A stretch of DNA of 64,000 nucleotides from Arenibacter latericius DSM 15913 (GCF_000424985.1 NZ_AUKX01000021.1:1-64000), one strand, 5' to 3'. Numbered from the stretch's first letter, positions 16,573 through 26,133 are shown. Translations and numbers: made by a program. The notes: generated by a model from the sequence alone, not told the origin.

Positions 16573-17640
16573 TTATTTCTTAGATTTAGGCTTGGGGAGT
16601 TGTACAGTTGCTCCGTTTCCAGAAATTAAGTTGGCTATAACCTTGGTCTGCGGAAATTGCTCTAGTATAATTTTGAAGAATACGGTAATGGGTATCGCCA
16701 TTATTAACCCTGGAACTCCCCATATGTAGCCCCAAAGCATTAATACTACCAGTACGGTGATAATGTTTATGGAGAAGGATTTCCCCATAAATATTGGTTC
16801 CAAAATAGAGCCAAAAAGCACCTGAACCCCAGAAATTGAAATAATAAAAAATAATAGGGTGCTTGTGGTTTCTAATTCTACAAAAGCAAATAAACTTAAT
16901 AGAATAACGGAAACAAAGGAGCCTACCATTTGTACGAAATTAATGGCAAAGGCAAATAAGCCCCAGAATATTGGGAAGCTAACATCGAAGAATAAACACG
17001 CTAGTCCAATTCCAATTCCAGTAAATAAACTCATCAAAAACTTAACCTTAATAAATTTTATAAGGTCTTTTTCTATTTTTAGAAAAGTCTTTACAGAAGT
17101 GTGCTTTTGTTTTAAGATGGTGTTGTTCATTAGCTTCTGAACGTTAATAGATTCTGCCAACCATAAAACCACAAAAAACACCGTCATTAAGATCATGGTA
17201 ATAGTATTGCCAAGAAAATCTAAAGTAGTTCCAAAATTCTTCATCATATTTTCTTGAGGGAAAATATTATTTAGGATGTTTTTGTCTTGAGAGTAGGGAA
17301 GTCCAAAATTTTCCTCTAGACTAATAAATAACAGCTCTAGCTTGTTTTCTGCTTTTTGCAAAAATTGGTTGTCTGTAGATAATAGTTCTTGACTAGATAG
17401 CTGTAATAGACCGCCTCCAATTTTTAGTACGAATAAAATAATTAGAGCCACTAAGAAAATGCTGATCGGCTTTGATACCTTCTTTTTATTTAACCATCGC
17501 ATCAGAGGTAAAAACAATAAAGCGATGAACATGGAAAAAATTAAAGGTATAAAGATAAACGATAGTAATTTTAGTAAATAAAAAACAAGAGGGATTACTA
17601 TGATTAGTAGTAGTCTGTTGGTTGTTCTTAAATCGTTCAT
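16573..17640 (-). CDS. AI-2E family transporter (PerM/TqsA-like membrane protein)
   Basis: Multi-pass inner-membrane protein of the AI-2E/UPF0118 family, whose members export small molecules or act as Na+/H+ antiporters. 355 aa. Hydrophobic segments: two close together at ~10-60, one at ~65-85, one at ~145-165, and a cluster at ~205-330 ending in the family pattern VLVVLMLWGYIWGVPGLIMA, with SFVSVILLS and GSILEPIFMGKSFSI before it. A soluble loop of ~60 residues follows the third segment. The tail is basic (KPKSKK). Function in this organism cannot be told. Confidence 0.85.
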   Translation of the reverse strand: MNDLRTTNRLLLIIVIPLVFYLLKLLSFIFIPLIFSMFIALLFLPLMRWLNKKKVSKPISIFLVALIILFVLKIGGGLLQLSSQELLSTDNQFLQKAENKLELLFISLEENFGLPYSQDKNILNNIFPQENMMKNFGTTLDFLGNTITMILMTVFFVVLWLAESINVQKLMNNTILKQKHTSVKTFLKIEKDLIKFIKVKFLMSLFTGIGIGLACLFFDVSFPIFWGLFAFAINFVQMVGSFVSVILLSLFAFVELETTSTLLFFIISISGVQVLFGSILEPIFMGKSFSINIITVLVVLMLWGYIWGVPGLIMAIPITVFFKIILEQFPQTKVIANLISGNGATVQLPKPKSKK

Positions 17641-18142
17641 ATCTCGTAGATAACAGTATTGTTTTATGGATAAAGTTTAGTTGCAGAGGTGTAAGGTGCT
17701 ACATCGTGTAATGCATAACCTAATGCTAGTCCTTCAAACCGCAAAGTTAGGACAAACAGTTGTCTAATAAGCGTTAATAAAACTGTAAAAATGCACAATA
17801 TGTTTTAATTAGCAGCAAATAACCCTTAATAAATGGTAATTGAATTGGAATTTTGTACTTCTTCTAATATCTTTCCTTATTAGTGATAAAAATTGGTTTC
17901 CACAATAATAGCACTATCGATTTTATTAGCAGTTATTACTGTTGTTTAATATATATAGGTTTCAGTCTAAGTTTTTTTTCTGACATTAAATTGGCCTTAG
18001 GTTTGGTTTAAATCAAATAGTATTTAATTGAAGAGTAACATTAACAACGTAGATGTTAATTAAGAGGAAGTTAAGTCTTAATGCCTTTATGGAAAAATTT
18101 TATAATATGTTTTTTAAAACTTCTATACCATCTTAAAATTTC
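17641..18142. other. Intergenic region between divergent AI-2E and SprT-like genes
   Basis: About 500 bp of AT-rich DNA without a supportable gene. On the minus strand an exact -7 box TAACTTTG lies at 17749-17742, about 100 bp before the AI-2E gene start, and is a candidate for its promoter. A 7-bp inverted repeat (ATTAACA 18040-18046, TGTTAAT 18054-18060) lies ahead of the SprT-like gene. Nothing else stands out. Confidence 0.4.
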
Positions 18143-18150
18143 TAATTTTG
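18143..18150 (+). promoter_or_regulatory. Promoter -7 box (TAATTTTG) for the SprT-like/manC genes
   Basis: Exact TAnnTTTG match. It places transcription start close to 18156, so longer in-frame starts upstream are excluded. Translation begins at ATG 18156 (almost leaderless) or ATG 18168. Confidence 0.5.
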
Positions 18151-18167
18151 TGCGTATGCGGGAAACA

Positions 18168-18758
18168 ATGGAAAAGTATATTCCGGAGAGAGCAGTAGGG
18201 CTATGCCTTCAGCTTATTAAGGATAATCATGTAAATTTAAAAATTGTAAATGAACGTGTTACTCGTCACGGAGATTATCGAAAGTTGCCAAACGGTTCAC
18301 ATATAATCACCGTAAATGTTAACTTAAATAAATATCGGTTTTTAATTACCTTAGTGCATGAAATAGCGCATTTGGTGGCCTTTGAAAAGTATGGGCGGGC
18401 TATTAAACCTCATGGGGTAGAGTGGAAAAGAACATTTCAGATGCTAATGCTTCCGTTTCTTAGGCCAGAAATATTTCCTTCCAATTTATTACCGTTTTTG
18501 GCTAATCATTTTAAGAATCCAAGAGCTAGTAGTGATACGGACGCTAGGTTGTCTATTGCGTTAAAAGAATATGATAAAAGAGAGGAAGGAAAAAACTATG
18601 TTTTTGAGCTGCCGCACGGTAGTATATTCCGAATTTATAACGGTAAACTGTTTCAGAAAAGAAATAGGAGGGTAAAGCGATATGAATGTATTGAAGTGGC
18701 TACGGGAAAGTTGTATCTTTTTCAGCCGAATGCAGAAGTGGAGTTGATAAAAACTTAA
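18168..18758 (+). CDS. SprT-like zinc-metalloprotease-domain protein
   Basis: 196 aa from ATG 18168 (MEKYIPERAVG); ATG 18156 four codons earlier is the alternative. The SprT-like domain shows the metal site HEIAH (LVHEIAHLVAFEKYG) and a third ligand in KPHGVEWKRTF, the pattern of the SprT/Spartan family. A short basic zinc-ribbon-like tail (YNGKLFQKRNRRVKRYECIE) follows but lacks the usual four cysteines, so the C-terminal ribbon appears degenerate. Cytoplasmic. The physiological role of bacterial SprT proteins is poorly known. It is 11 nt upstream of manC, likely in one transcript with it and the DUF389 gene. Confidence 0.8.
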   Translation: MEKYIPERAVGLCLQLIKDNHVNLKIVNERVTRHGDYRKLPNGSHIITVNVNLNKYRFLITLVHEIAHLVAFEKYGRAIKPHGVEWKRTFQMLMLPFLRPEIFPSNLLPFLANHFKNPRASSDTDARLSIALKEYDKREEGKNYVFELPHGSIFRIYNGKLFQKRNRRVKRYECIEVATGKLYLFQPNAEVELIKT

Positions 18759-18769
18759 GTGAATAAAGG

Positions 18770-19849
18770 ATGAAAGTAAATTATTATGCCGTTTTGATGG
18801 CTGGTGGAGTAGGATCTAGGTTTTGGCCTGTGAGTACCTCCGACAATCCAAAACAATTTCATGATATGTTGGGGACCGGAGATACCTTAATTCAAAGGAC
18901 TTTTAAACGGTTAAATAAATTTATTCCAACAGAAAATATATTGATCTTAACCAATGAAAGGTATAATCACTTGGTCTTGGAGCAATTGCCTATGGTAAAT
19001 AAGGATCAAATAGTTTTAGAGCCTGCTATGCGAAATACTGCACCATGTATTTTATATGCAGCCTTAAAAATACAGAAGAAGGATCCTAATGCTGTGATGA
19101 TTGTTGCGCCCAGTGATCATTGGATTGAAGACGAAACTGCATTTGCTAAAGATGTAATTACTTGTTTTGATAAATGTGAGAAAGAAGATGTCCTGTGTAC
19201 TTTAGGTGTTAAGCCGACTTTCCCAAATACTGGTTTTGGGTATATAGAATATAAAAAAAAGGAATCTATTTCTTTAAAGAAGGTGATGCAGTTTAGGGAG
19301 AAACCTGACTATGAAACTGCTAAAGGGTTTTTAGAACAAGGGAATTTTTTATGGAATGCAGGTATATTTATGTGGAGTGTGGCCTCCATAATACAAGCTT
19401 TTAAAAAGTATAGCCCTGAAGAATACAACTTGTTTAAGAAGGGAATGGCTTATTACAATACCGAAGAGGAAACAGCGTTTATTAAGGAGTATTATCCAAA
19501 GGCCGAAAATATATCTATAGATTATGCTATTTTAGAACCGTCTTCCAATATTTTTGTTTTACCAGCTTCTTTTGACTGGAATGACTTAGGGACTTGGGGA
19601 TCTTTGTATGATAAATTAGATAAAGATGATAATGAAAATGCATTGGTAAATGGTAGGGTAATGAGTGAGAATGCGAATGGTAATATGATTCGTACTCCAA
19701 AAGGGAAAGTTGTTGTGGTTGATGGGTTGTCCGATTATATAATAATTGATAAGGAAGATATACTTTTGATATACCCAAAATCTAAGGAACAGGATATTAA
19801 AAATGTGGTAGCTAAAGTTAAAGATCAATATGGTGATCAGTTTGCTTAA
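18770..19849 (+). CDS. manC: Mannose-1-phosphate guanylyltransferase
   Basis: Makes GDP-mannose from mannose-1-phosphate and GTP for polysaccharide and glycan synthesis; cytoplasmic. 359 aa, the short single-domain form without the phosphomannose-isomerase C-domain. Nucleotidyltransferase signature MAGGVGSRFWPVSTSDNPKQ at residues 10-29, metal-binding APSDHWIED, then FREKPDYETA and GNFLWNAGIFMWS. ATG is 11 nt after the SprT-like gene. The DUF389 gene starts 2 nt after its stop, indicating one operon. Confidence 0.93.
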   Translation: MKVNYYAVLMAGGVGSRFWPVSTSDNPKQFHDMLGTGDTLIQRTFKRLNKFIPTENILILTNERYNHLVLEQLPMVNKDQIVLEPAMRNTAPCILYAALKIQKKDPNAVMIVAPSDHWIEDETAFAKDVITCFDKCEKEDVLCTLGVKPTFPNTGFGYIEYKKKESISLKKVMQFREKPDYETAKGFLEQGNFLWNAGIFMWSVASIIQAFKKYSPEEYNLFKKGMAYYNTEEETAFIKEYYPKAENISIDYAILEPSSNIFVLPASFDWNDLGTWGSLYDKLDKDDNENALVNGRVMSENANGNMIRTPKGKVVVVDGLSDYIIIDKEDILLIYPKSKEQDIKNVVAKVKDQYGDQFA

Positions 19850-19851
19850 AT

Positions 19852-21312
19852 ATGGAAGAGAATGTAAATAAAAACAATGGTCAGGGAGTCGTTAATGGAG
19901 ATCCAGAGAACATAAAGAAAGACTTTAAGGGGCTTTTAGGAGGTGTAGGAGTGTTTTTGAAAGATCTCTTAGATATTCGTGATAACACTGATCAGGAGGC
20001 TACTAAAGAGTCTATAATTGCAGATATACCCTTTAAAGGGCATACTTCATGGATTTTGATCTGTTCTATTTTTATTGCTTCTGTTGGGCTTAATGCTAAC
20101 TCTACAGCGGTAGTGATAGGGGCAATGTTAATTTCTCCTCTAATGGGACCTATTTTAGGTATGGGGCTTTCTCTAGCTACCAATGATATAGATACTTTAA
20201 GACGATCAATAAAGAACTTTGCAGTAATGGTGATACTTAGTGTATTTACCGCCTTTTTATTTTTCTATCTATTCCCTTTACGTGATGAGTCTTCCGAATT
20301 ATTAGCCCGTACAGCTCCAGATATTAGGGATGTATTAATAGCCTTCTTTGGTGGTTTAGCACTTGTGATCGCGAGAGCAAAAAAAGGTACTATTGCCAGT
20401 GTTATCTTCGGTGTGGCAATTGCTACCGCTTTAATGCCGCCTTTATGTACTGTTGGATTTGGATTAGCTATAGGAAATTTTGGATATGCTACCGGAGCAA
20501 TGTACCTCTTTACTATAAACACTATTTTTATAGGATTGGCTACTTTCTTGGTTATAAAAATATTGCGTTTCCCTATGGTTAGGTATGCCAATTCACAACG
20601 CAGAAGATTTATAGCAAGAATGGCTTCTATAGTTGCAGTTTTGGTGATGATTCCTGCCGGATTTACTTTCTATAATGTCTTCCAAGAGTCCCTTTTTAGA
20701 AAGGAGGCGAAACAGTTTATAGCTAATAATATAGCTCCTTATGAGTTACCAGGGGAAGGTAGGTACTTAGACAACCTAACGGAAATATCTTATGGTCAAG
20801 GGAAAAATGGACATATAGAATTAGTGTTTATGGGTAGCGAAACTATACCAGATAACATTATCTCTACATGGAATACTCAGAAGAATGAATATGTAAAGTT
20901 AAGAAACGTAGAATTAAAGATTGTTCAGGGGTCTAAGAGTGCAGAATTAGATCAGATGAAATATGTTAGTGAACTTTATGAATCTAAAAAAGCAGAACTT
21001 TTAAGTAAGGAAGAGCAGATACAGGTTTTAAAAGAAGCAGTGGAGAAAATGAGTGCATTTGCTGCACAGCAAATTCCATTTCAGGAGATTAGCGCTGAAG
21101 CTAAAACCAATTATGAAAACTTAAGCAACTTAGGATTTGCCTATACCTTTACAACGGATTTTAATAAGTTAGATACTATTCCTGTTTTTACCGTACAATG
21201 GGAAAAAGGACTGTCTAAGCAGCAAAAATCTAAAGATACCCAGAAATTAACCGAGTGGTTGCGATTAAGATTAAAGAATGCGAAGATTCAAGTGAAGGAA
21301 GATGAAATTTAA
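19852..21312 (+). CDS. DUF389 family membrane protein
   Basis: 486 aa. Soluble N-terminus (~1-60), then the DUF389 transmembrane domain (~60-275). Characteristic segments are GLNANSTAVVIGAMLISPLM with GPILGMGLSLATND, FFGGLALVIARAKKG and GVAIATALMPPLCTVGFGLA. About six to seven helices are visible, the last at ~265-285. A ~200-residue soluble C-terminal part contains a Lys/Glu-rich coiled-coil-like stretch (KKAELLSKEEQIQVLKEAVE). Function of the family is unknown. Last gene of the SprT-like/manC transcript. Its stop overlaps the stop of the convergent mlaF-like gene. Confidence 0.85.
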   Translation: MEENVNKNNGQGVVNGDPENIKKDFKGLLGGVGVFLKDLLDIRDNTDQEATKESIIADIPFKGHTSWILICSIFIASVGLNANSTAVVIGAMLISPLMGPILGMGLSLATNDIDTLRRSIKNFAVMVILSVFTAFLFFYLFPLRDESSELLARTAPDIRDVLIAFFGGLALVIARAKKGTIASVIFGVAIATALMPPLCTVGFGLAIGNFGYATGAMYLFTINTIFIGLATFLVIKILRFPMVRYANSQRRRFIARMASIVAVLVMIPAGFTFYNVFQESLFRKEAKQFIANNIAPYELPGEGRYLDNLTEISYGQGKNGHIELVFMGSETIPDNIISTWNTQKNEYVKLRNVELKIVQGSKSAELDQMKYVSELYESKKAELLSKEEQIQVLKEAVEKMSAFAAQQIPFQEISAEAKTNYENLSNLGFAYTFTTDFNKLDTIPVFTVQWEKGLSKQQKSKDTQKLTEWLRLRLKNAKIQVKEDEI

Positions 21313-22076
21313 TTTCTTTCCTCAATATACATCTGACGTACTTTTTTAAATAATTCTGAGGAATATACAAAGTCGGTTACCGCCTCATTATCTGTTTTGA
21401 AAATCTCCTTATTGCTGCCTTCCCACTCCTTAAGGCCGTTTTTTAAGAAGATTATTTTTTCGCCAATTTCCATTACCGAGTTCATGTCATGAGTATTGAT
21501 CACAGTGGTAATGTCGTATTCTTGTGTGATTTCATGAATCAGATTGTCTATTAGGATTGCCGTTTTGGGGTCTAATCCAGAGTTGGGTTCATCACAGAAA
21601 AGATACTTTGGATTCATTACTATAGCTCGTGCAATGGCTACCCTTTTTTGCATTCCTCCAGATATTTCTGAGGGGAATTTTTTATGAGCGTCAATAAGGT
21701 TAACTCGTTTTAAAACAATATTTGCCCGGTCTTGCATTTCGGATTTGGATTGCTTTGTAAACATCCCTAGTGGGAACATAACATTGCCTTCTACGGTCAT
21801 GGAGTCAAACAATGCACTGCCTTGAAATACCATGCCCATTTCTTGCCTTAAATTCCGTTGTTCGTCTCCTGTTAGTTCGGAATAGATTTTCCCATCATAA
21901 CTAATAGTGCCTTTATCTGTACTAAAAAGGCCTAACAAGCACTTAATGAATACGGTTTTACCGGATCCGCTTTGCCCGATTATTAAGTTGGTTTTACCTT
22001 TTTCAAATTGAGAGCTTACCCCTTTTAATACATGGGTGTCGCCAAAAGATTTATGTATGTTGTTTACTTCTATCAT
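21309..22076 (-). CDS. ABC transporter ATPase, MlaF type
   Basis: Cytoplasmic ATPase for the MlaE-type permease upstream, a system that moves phospholipids or other lipids between envelope membranes. 255 aa. Walker A GQSGSGKT (~37-44), Q-loop region MVFQGSALFDSMTVEGNVMF (typical of MlaF), signature SGGMQKRVAIARA, Walker B YLFCDEPNSGLDP, switch His in INTHDMNS. MIEVNNIHKSF is taken as the start because its ATG (22076-22074) overlaps the permease stop by one base (TAATG), a classic coupled arrangement. No MlaD-type MCE substrate-binding gene is beside it. Confidence 0.88.
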   Translation of the reverse strand: MIEVNNIHKSFGDTHVLKGVSSQFEKGKTNLIIGQSGSGKTVFIKCLLGLFSTDKGTISYDGKIYSELTGDEQRNLRQEMGMVFQGSALFDSMTVEGNVMFPLGMFTKQSKSEMQDRANIVLKRVNLIDAHKKFPSEISGGMQKRVAIARAIVMNPKYLFCDEPNSGLDPKTAILIDNLIHEITQEYDITTVINTHDMNSVMEIGEKIIFLKNGLKEWEGSNKEIFKTDNEAVTDFVYSSELFKKVRQMYIEERN

Positions 22077-22813
22077 TAGCCTAATAATAATTGTGTTAGC
22101 ACGTAGTTTACGATAATTATAACGACACTTGTCCACACAAAGGAGGTTGTACTTGCTTTTCCTACCTCCAGTGCTCCGCCCTTCATATAATACCCATGAT
22201 AAGACGGAATGGTAGCAATAAGGAGTGCAAAAACAATCGATTTTATAAAAGAATAGGTGATATGGAAAGGGATAAAGTCTAATTGAAGTCCCTCTACAAA
22301 ATCGGCACTAGAACTAAATCCGCCGAAAACACCAGCTACCCAACCGCCAAAAATACCAACGTACATGGCAATAGCTATGACGAAAGGATAGAAAAGCATG
22401 GCAATAATCTTAGGGAAAACTAAATAGTTTAAGGAATTTACACCCATGATTTCCAAGGCGTCTATTTGTTCTGTAACACGCATTGTTCCTATACTAGAGG
22501 TAATATAAGACCCTACCTTCCCTGCCATAATGATAGAAGTAAATGTTGGGGCAAACTCCAATATTACAGATTGCCTAGTGGCAAAACCAATAAGGTTCCT
22601 CGGAATTAATGGACTAGTGATATTTAAGGCGGTTTGTATTGCTACAACACCCCCTATAAAAAATGATATAAAGATAATTATGCCGAGGGACCCGTAAATA
22701 AGCTCGTCAATTTCCTTTAAAATCAGCTGTTTCATTACTGACCATTTTGTAGGTTTTTTAAAAACCTCCTTGATCATAATAAAGTAGCTTCCTATAGATG
22801 CTAAATAATTCAT
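22076..22813 (-). CDS. ABC transporter permease, MlaE type
   Basis: 245 aa inner-membrane permease of the MlaE family (lipid transport). After an amphipathic N-terminal helix there are about five membrane segments. Family landmarks: GGVVAIQTALNI, GFATRQSVILEFAPTFTSIIMAGKVGSYI, the EQIDALEIMGVNSLNYLV motif facing the ATPase, and SIVFALLIATIPSYHGYYMKGGALEVGKAST. First gene of the pair with the MlaF-type ATPase. It diverges from the PafA-like gene. Confidence 0.9.
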   Translation of the reverse strand: MNYLASIGSYFIMIKEVFKKPTKWSVMKQLILKEIDELIYGSLGIIIFISFFIGGVVAIQTALNITSPLIPRNLIGFATRQSVILEFAPTFTSIIMAGKVGSYITSSIGTMRVTEQIDALEIMGVNSLNYLVFPKIIAMLFYPFVIAIAMYVGIFGGWVAGVFGGFSSSADFVEGLQLDFIPFHITYSFIKSIVFALLIATIPSYHGYYMKGGALEVGKASTTSFVWTSVVIIIVNYVLTQLLLG

Positions 22814-22898
22814 TTAATTTAAATAAGCTTGTAAATGTAAAAATAACAATATTAAAAATCATTTAACCTTTGATTAAAGGATAAAGGTTTTAATTCTA

Positions 22899-22906
22899 TA
22901 TTTTTG
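22899..22906 (+). promoter_or_regulatory. Promoter -7 box (TATTTTTG) of the PafA-like gene
   Basis: Exact TAnnTTTG match. A TTTG at 22869-22872 could be the -33 element, but the spacing (26 bp) is a little long. The box overlaps an in-frame TTG (22904), so translation must start later, at ATG 22928. Confidence 0.5.
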
Positions 22907-22927
22907 AGGTTAATTAAATTTATAATT

Positions 22928-24619
22928 ATGATAAAAAGAAGTGCCATAATCTTATTTTTATTGGTATTCGTTGGTTTTTCCAACGCATCCTTGCATGCTC
23001 AGCGAAAATCTAAGAAAAAAACAGAAATTGCTGAGATTAAGGGGGCTAAGGAGATTGCTGTTAGCCCTAAATTAGTGGTTGGGATTGTAGTAGATCAGAT
23101 GAGATATGATTATTTGACCCGTTTTTGGGATCATTATGGTGAAGGTGGATTTAAAAGAATGATAAATGATGGTTTTAATTGTAAAAACAATCATTTTAAC
23201 TACGCACCTACCTATACTGGACCAGGACACGCATCTGTTTATACCGGTACTACTCCAGCTGTTCACGGTATTATAGGGAATGACTGGTACGATAAATTTG
23301 CAGATGAAAGTGTATACTGTGCTCGCGATAACTCTTACCACTCCGTGGGTACTACTTCTAAAGCAGGGGAAATGTCCCCCCATAGAATGCTATCTACTAC
23401 TATGACAGATCAATTGAGGTTACATACCCAAATGCAAGGGAAGGTAATTGCCGTTGCAATAAAAGATAGAGGTGCAGTCTTACCAGGAGGGCATGCTGCT
23501 AATGCCGCCTATTGGTTTAATGGGGGTGATGAGGGCAATTGGATAACTAGTACTTATTATATGGATGACTTGCCAGAATGGGTAAAAGATTTCAACAGTA
23601 AGAGAAGTGTAGATACCTATAAAAAGCCGTGGACTACGTTAAAGGATATAAATACTTATGTAGAAAGTGGAACAGATTATAATAATTATGAGGGACTGTG
23701 GAAAGGGAAGACTACGGCAACTTTTCCATATGACTTAGAAGCTTTATGGGATGATAATGGCAAATACAGTATTCTGGCAAGCACACCTTATGGAAATAAC
23801 CTTACGACAGATTTTGCATTAGCAGCATTAGAGAATGAATCTTTAGGAGAGGATAATATTACGGATTTCTTAGCCATAAGTTATTCTAGTACCGATTATG
23901 TGGGGCATAAGTGGGGGGTGAACTCCAAGGAGGTTCAAGATACCTATATCAGATTAGATCAAGATCTAGAACGCTTATTTAAAAGTCTGGATGCTAAGGT
24001 TGGAGCAGGGGAATACACGGTTTTCCTAACTGCAGACCATGCGGCAGTACATGTTCCTGCATATTTAAAAGATCAGAAAATACCAGCTAATTATATAGAT
24101 CAAGCTGATATTAAAGCTAAATTAAATGATTATCTGAAATTTACTTTTGGGTCTACAGAAATCATTAAAAATGTTTCCAATGATCAGATATTCTTGGACC
24201 ACAAGGTGGTGAGGAATTTGGATATGGACCTTGCCGATATTCAAAATAAAATTGCTCAAGAATTAATACTGTATAATGGTATTTATAAGGTGTATACCGC
24301 TAATCAGATGTGGCAAAATAATTATACCAAGGGAATTCCTAATATTCTGCAGAATGGTTACAACCAAAAACGTTCTGGTGATATCTTAATTGTTTATGAT
24401 CCTGCAAGCATTAGTTATAGTAAAACAGGATCTACACATGGATCTCCATGGATGTACGATACTCATTCGCCATTATTATTCTTTGGAAAAGGGATTAAAA
24501 AAGGTAGTACAATAAATAGAACTGAAATTCCTGATATTGCTCCAACTATTTCAGCTTTATTAGGGATGGCATTTCCTTCGGGAACAACAGGAAAGCCATT
24601 AGTGGAAGTACTAGAGTAG
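22928..24619 (+). CDS. pafA: PafA-like periplasmic alkaline phosphatase
   Basis: Calcium-independent phosphate-monoester phosphatase of the alkaline-phosphatase superfamily as described in Bacteroidota. It releases phosphate from organic esters outside the cytoplasm. 563 aa with a signal peptide (MIKRSAIILFLLVFVGFSNASLHAQ). Zn ligand Asp in GIVVDQMRYDY, nucleophile Thr in YTGPGHASVYTGT, Asn in GNDWYDK, and the Lys-x-Arg pair that defines PafA in IKDRGAVLPGGH. Later metal ligands are in YVGHKWG, LTADHAAVHVP and the final GSTHGSPW His. No pho box could be identified. It is a single-gene unit ending in a bidirectional hairpin. Confidence 0.85.
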   Translation: MIKRSAIILFLLVFVGFSNASLHAQRKSKKKTEIAEIKGAKEIAVSPKLVVGIVVDQMRYDYLTRFWDHYGEGGFKRMINDGFNCKNNHFNYAPTYTGPGHASVYTGTTPAVHGIIGNDWYDKFADESVYCARDNSYHSVGTTSKAGEMSPHRMLSTTMTDQLRLHTQMQGKVIAVAIKDRGAVLPGGHAANAAYWFNGGDEGNWITSTYYMDDLPEWVKDFNSKRSVDTYKKPWTTLKDINTYVESGTDYNNYEGLWKGKTTATFPYDLEALWDDNGKYSILASTPYGNNLTTDFALAALENESLGEDNITDFLAISYSSTDYVGHKWGVNSKEVQDTYIRLDQDLERLFKSLDAKVGAGEYTVFLTADHAAVHVPAYLKDQKIPANYIDQADIKAKLNDYLKFTFGSTEIIKNVSNDQIFLDHKVVRNLDMDLADIQNKIAQELILYNGIYKVYTANQMWQNNYTKGIPNILQNGYNQKRSGDILIVYDPASISYSKTGSTHGSPWMYDTHSPLLFFGKGIKKGSTINRTEIPDIAPTISALLGMAFPSGTTGKPLVEVLE

Positions 24620-24641
24620 ATAGATTGAATTTAAATATTTT

Positions 24642-24686
24642 AAGGGTCAAGGTTTTCTTTTTAGAAAAGTTTGGCCCTTATTTTTT
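24642..24686. terminator. Bidirectional hairpin between the PafA-like and glycosyltransferase genes
   Basis: Long stem: AAGGGTCAA (24642-24650) with TTGGCCCTT (24671-24679, one G-T pair), and inner TTTTCT with AGAAAA. T-run after it on the plus strand. It overlaps the last codons of the convergent glycosyltransferase gene (stop at 24661-24663). Confidence 0.7.
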
Positions 24687-25512
24687 TCCACCGTAATTGT
24701 CGTATAAACTTGCCTTCTTCAGCATTAACTAAAAAGTTCGACTTCTCTTTTTTTGCATTAAAGTAACCTTGCATATTGTCCCAGAAGACTTTGGGTTTCC
24801 TATGCTTAATGGCCATTTTTAAGGAGGCTATAAGGCTTATTGTTAGTCCGTATCTCATGGTGTACATCGCTTTCCCTTGCAGTAGTCTTGCCTTTTTGTT
24901 GTACGCTTTCCCTAAAGGGCGAAGGTGCTTAACCGCTAGGCTTTCCTCTGTGTGAATTTCAAAGGAGTGGTATTGTGCTAGTAGCTCATCTACCGTATCC
25001 CATCCCATCGCATTCCTAAGTCCGCCAATTGCTTTAAAACAGGCTTTGGAATAAGCCTTGAATGCTCCACGAACGTGATCTTTGTCCATGGGGTGGTTTA
25101 AAATCCAGTTTCCATTTTGGTCTTGTTCATAGATAAAGCCACCGGCAATACCTGTCCTTGGGTTCTTTTGGAAAATTTCTGAAATGGTTTTAAAATAGTC
25201 GGGAGGAAGTATGGTGTCCGCGTCTAATTTCACTAAAAAATCGTAATCGGGCTCAATTTGTTCTAAGCCCTTGTTAAAAGCGTTAATCACTTTACTTCCA
25301 GGCATATGTTCTGTAGAAGAAGTGGTATTAAGTTTGGTGATAAAGGGGTGTTTGGCTGTAAATTGATTTATAATGTCTTCGGTTTTATCCGTAGAATGGT
25401 CGTTTACTACTATCACTTTAGTAGGTGTTAGAGTTTGGTCTACTACAGATTGTAAATTGGCTGACAAGAATTCGCCCTCATTGTGGGCAGGGATAATTAT
25501 TTGATATTTCAT
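24661..25512 (-). CDS. Family 2 glycosyltransferase
   Basis: 283 aa GT-A type transferase using a nucleotide sugar. N-terminal IIIPAHNEGEFLSANLQSVV, a metal-binding DxD in VKLDADTILP, FIYEQDQ, and an acceptor-side motif with DTVDELLAQY. No membrane helices, so it is probably soluble or peripheral. Third gene of a same-strand group after the KAS III and methyltransferase genes. That grouping suggests a glycolipid or lipid-modification pathway, but the substrate is not readable from sequence. Confidence 0.82.
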   Translation of the reverse strand: MKYQIIIPAHNEGEFLSANLQSVVDQTLTPTKVIVVNDHSTDKTEDIINQFTAKHPFITKLNTTSSTEHMPGSKVINAFNKGLEQIEPDYDFLVKLDADTILPPDYFKTISEIFQKNPRTGIAGGFIYEQDQNGNWILNHPMDKDHVRGAFKAYSKACFKAIGGLRNAMGWDTVDELLAQYHSFEIHTEESLAVKHLRPLGKAYNKKARLLQGKAMYTMRYGLTISLIASLKMAIKHRKPKVFWDNMQGYFNAKKEKSNFLVNAEEGKFIRQLRWKKIRAKLF

Positions 25513-25587
25513 CTATTACATTAAATAGTGTCTAAAATACAAAATACAGGTATGGGGAGGTCAATGCCTCTAGAATCAATAATTCCT

Positions 25588-26133
25588 TTATTTCGAATCT
25601 CTCTCGGAAGTGGTTTTACGCTCTGCGTACACAATATAATAACGGGGTGTAAAGCTTCTAAGAAGTGGTCTTATCCCTATTTTTTTTACGGGATTGGTCC
25701 ATTTGGCACTATCCTTTACTTCCCATCCAGCTTTTTCCAATAGCCAATTAAATTGCCATGGCTCAAATTCGTGGTAATGTCTGTCCCAAGGATCGGTTTT
25801 ACTCCTATAAGCTGGAGAAAACCACAGTCTTAATGGGATGCTAGCTACTAATTTATCGCATTTTATTTCCGTAAGGATATTGAAAGGAGCAATTAAGTGC
25901 TCAAATATCTCGAAGGCGGTAACTACCTCAGCAGCGCTCTCCTGTACAGAACTGAAATCTAGGTCTAAATCCTCGCCCTTGGTATTGGTTACCTTATAGC
26001 CGTTCTCTTTCATGATTCTAGAGAAGGGGTTTTCTACACCAAGATCTAAGATAGGTTGATCTGGAGATACATGTTTTTGTAGAAAGGAAAGGGTGTTTTT
26101 AAAACGTTTATTCGGAAATGTTTTCTCGTACAT
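25588..26133 (-). CDS. SAM-dependent methyltransferase (class I)
   Basis: 181 aa, shorter than average. Motif I ILDLGVENPFSRIM takes the place of the glycine-rich SAM loop and has only one Gly, so the loop is divergent. Motif II area TNTKGEDLDLDF, motif III VVTAFEIFEHL. C-terminal WDRHYHEFEPWQFNWLLEKAGW matches the end of many class I methyltransferases. Between the KAS III-like gene (13 nt upstream) and the glycosyltransferase (75 nt downstream). Acceptor unknown. Confidence 0.75.
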   Translation of the reverse strand: MYEKTFPNKRFKNTLSFLQKHVSPDQPILDLGVENPFSRIMKENGYKVTNTKGEDLDLDFSSVQESAAEVVTAFEIFEHLIAPFNILTEIKCDKLVASIPLRLWFSPAYRSKTDPWDRHYHEFEPWQFNWLLEKAGWEVKDSAKWTNPVKKIGIRPLLRSFTPRYYIVYAERKTTSERDSK

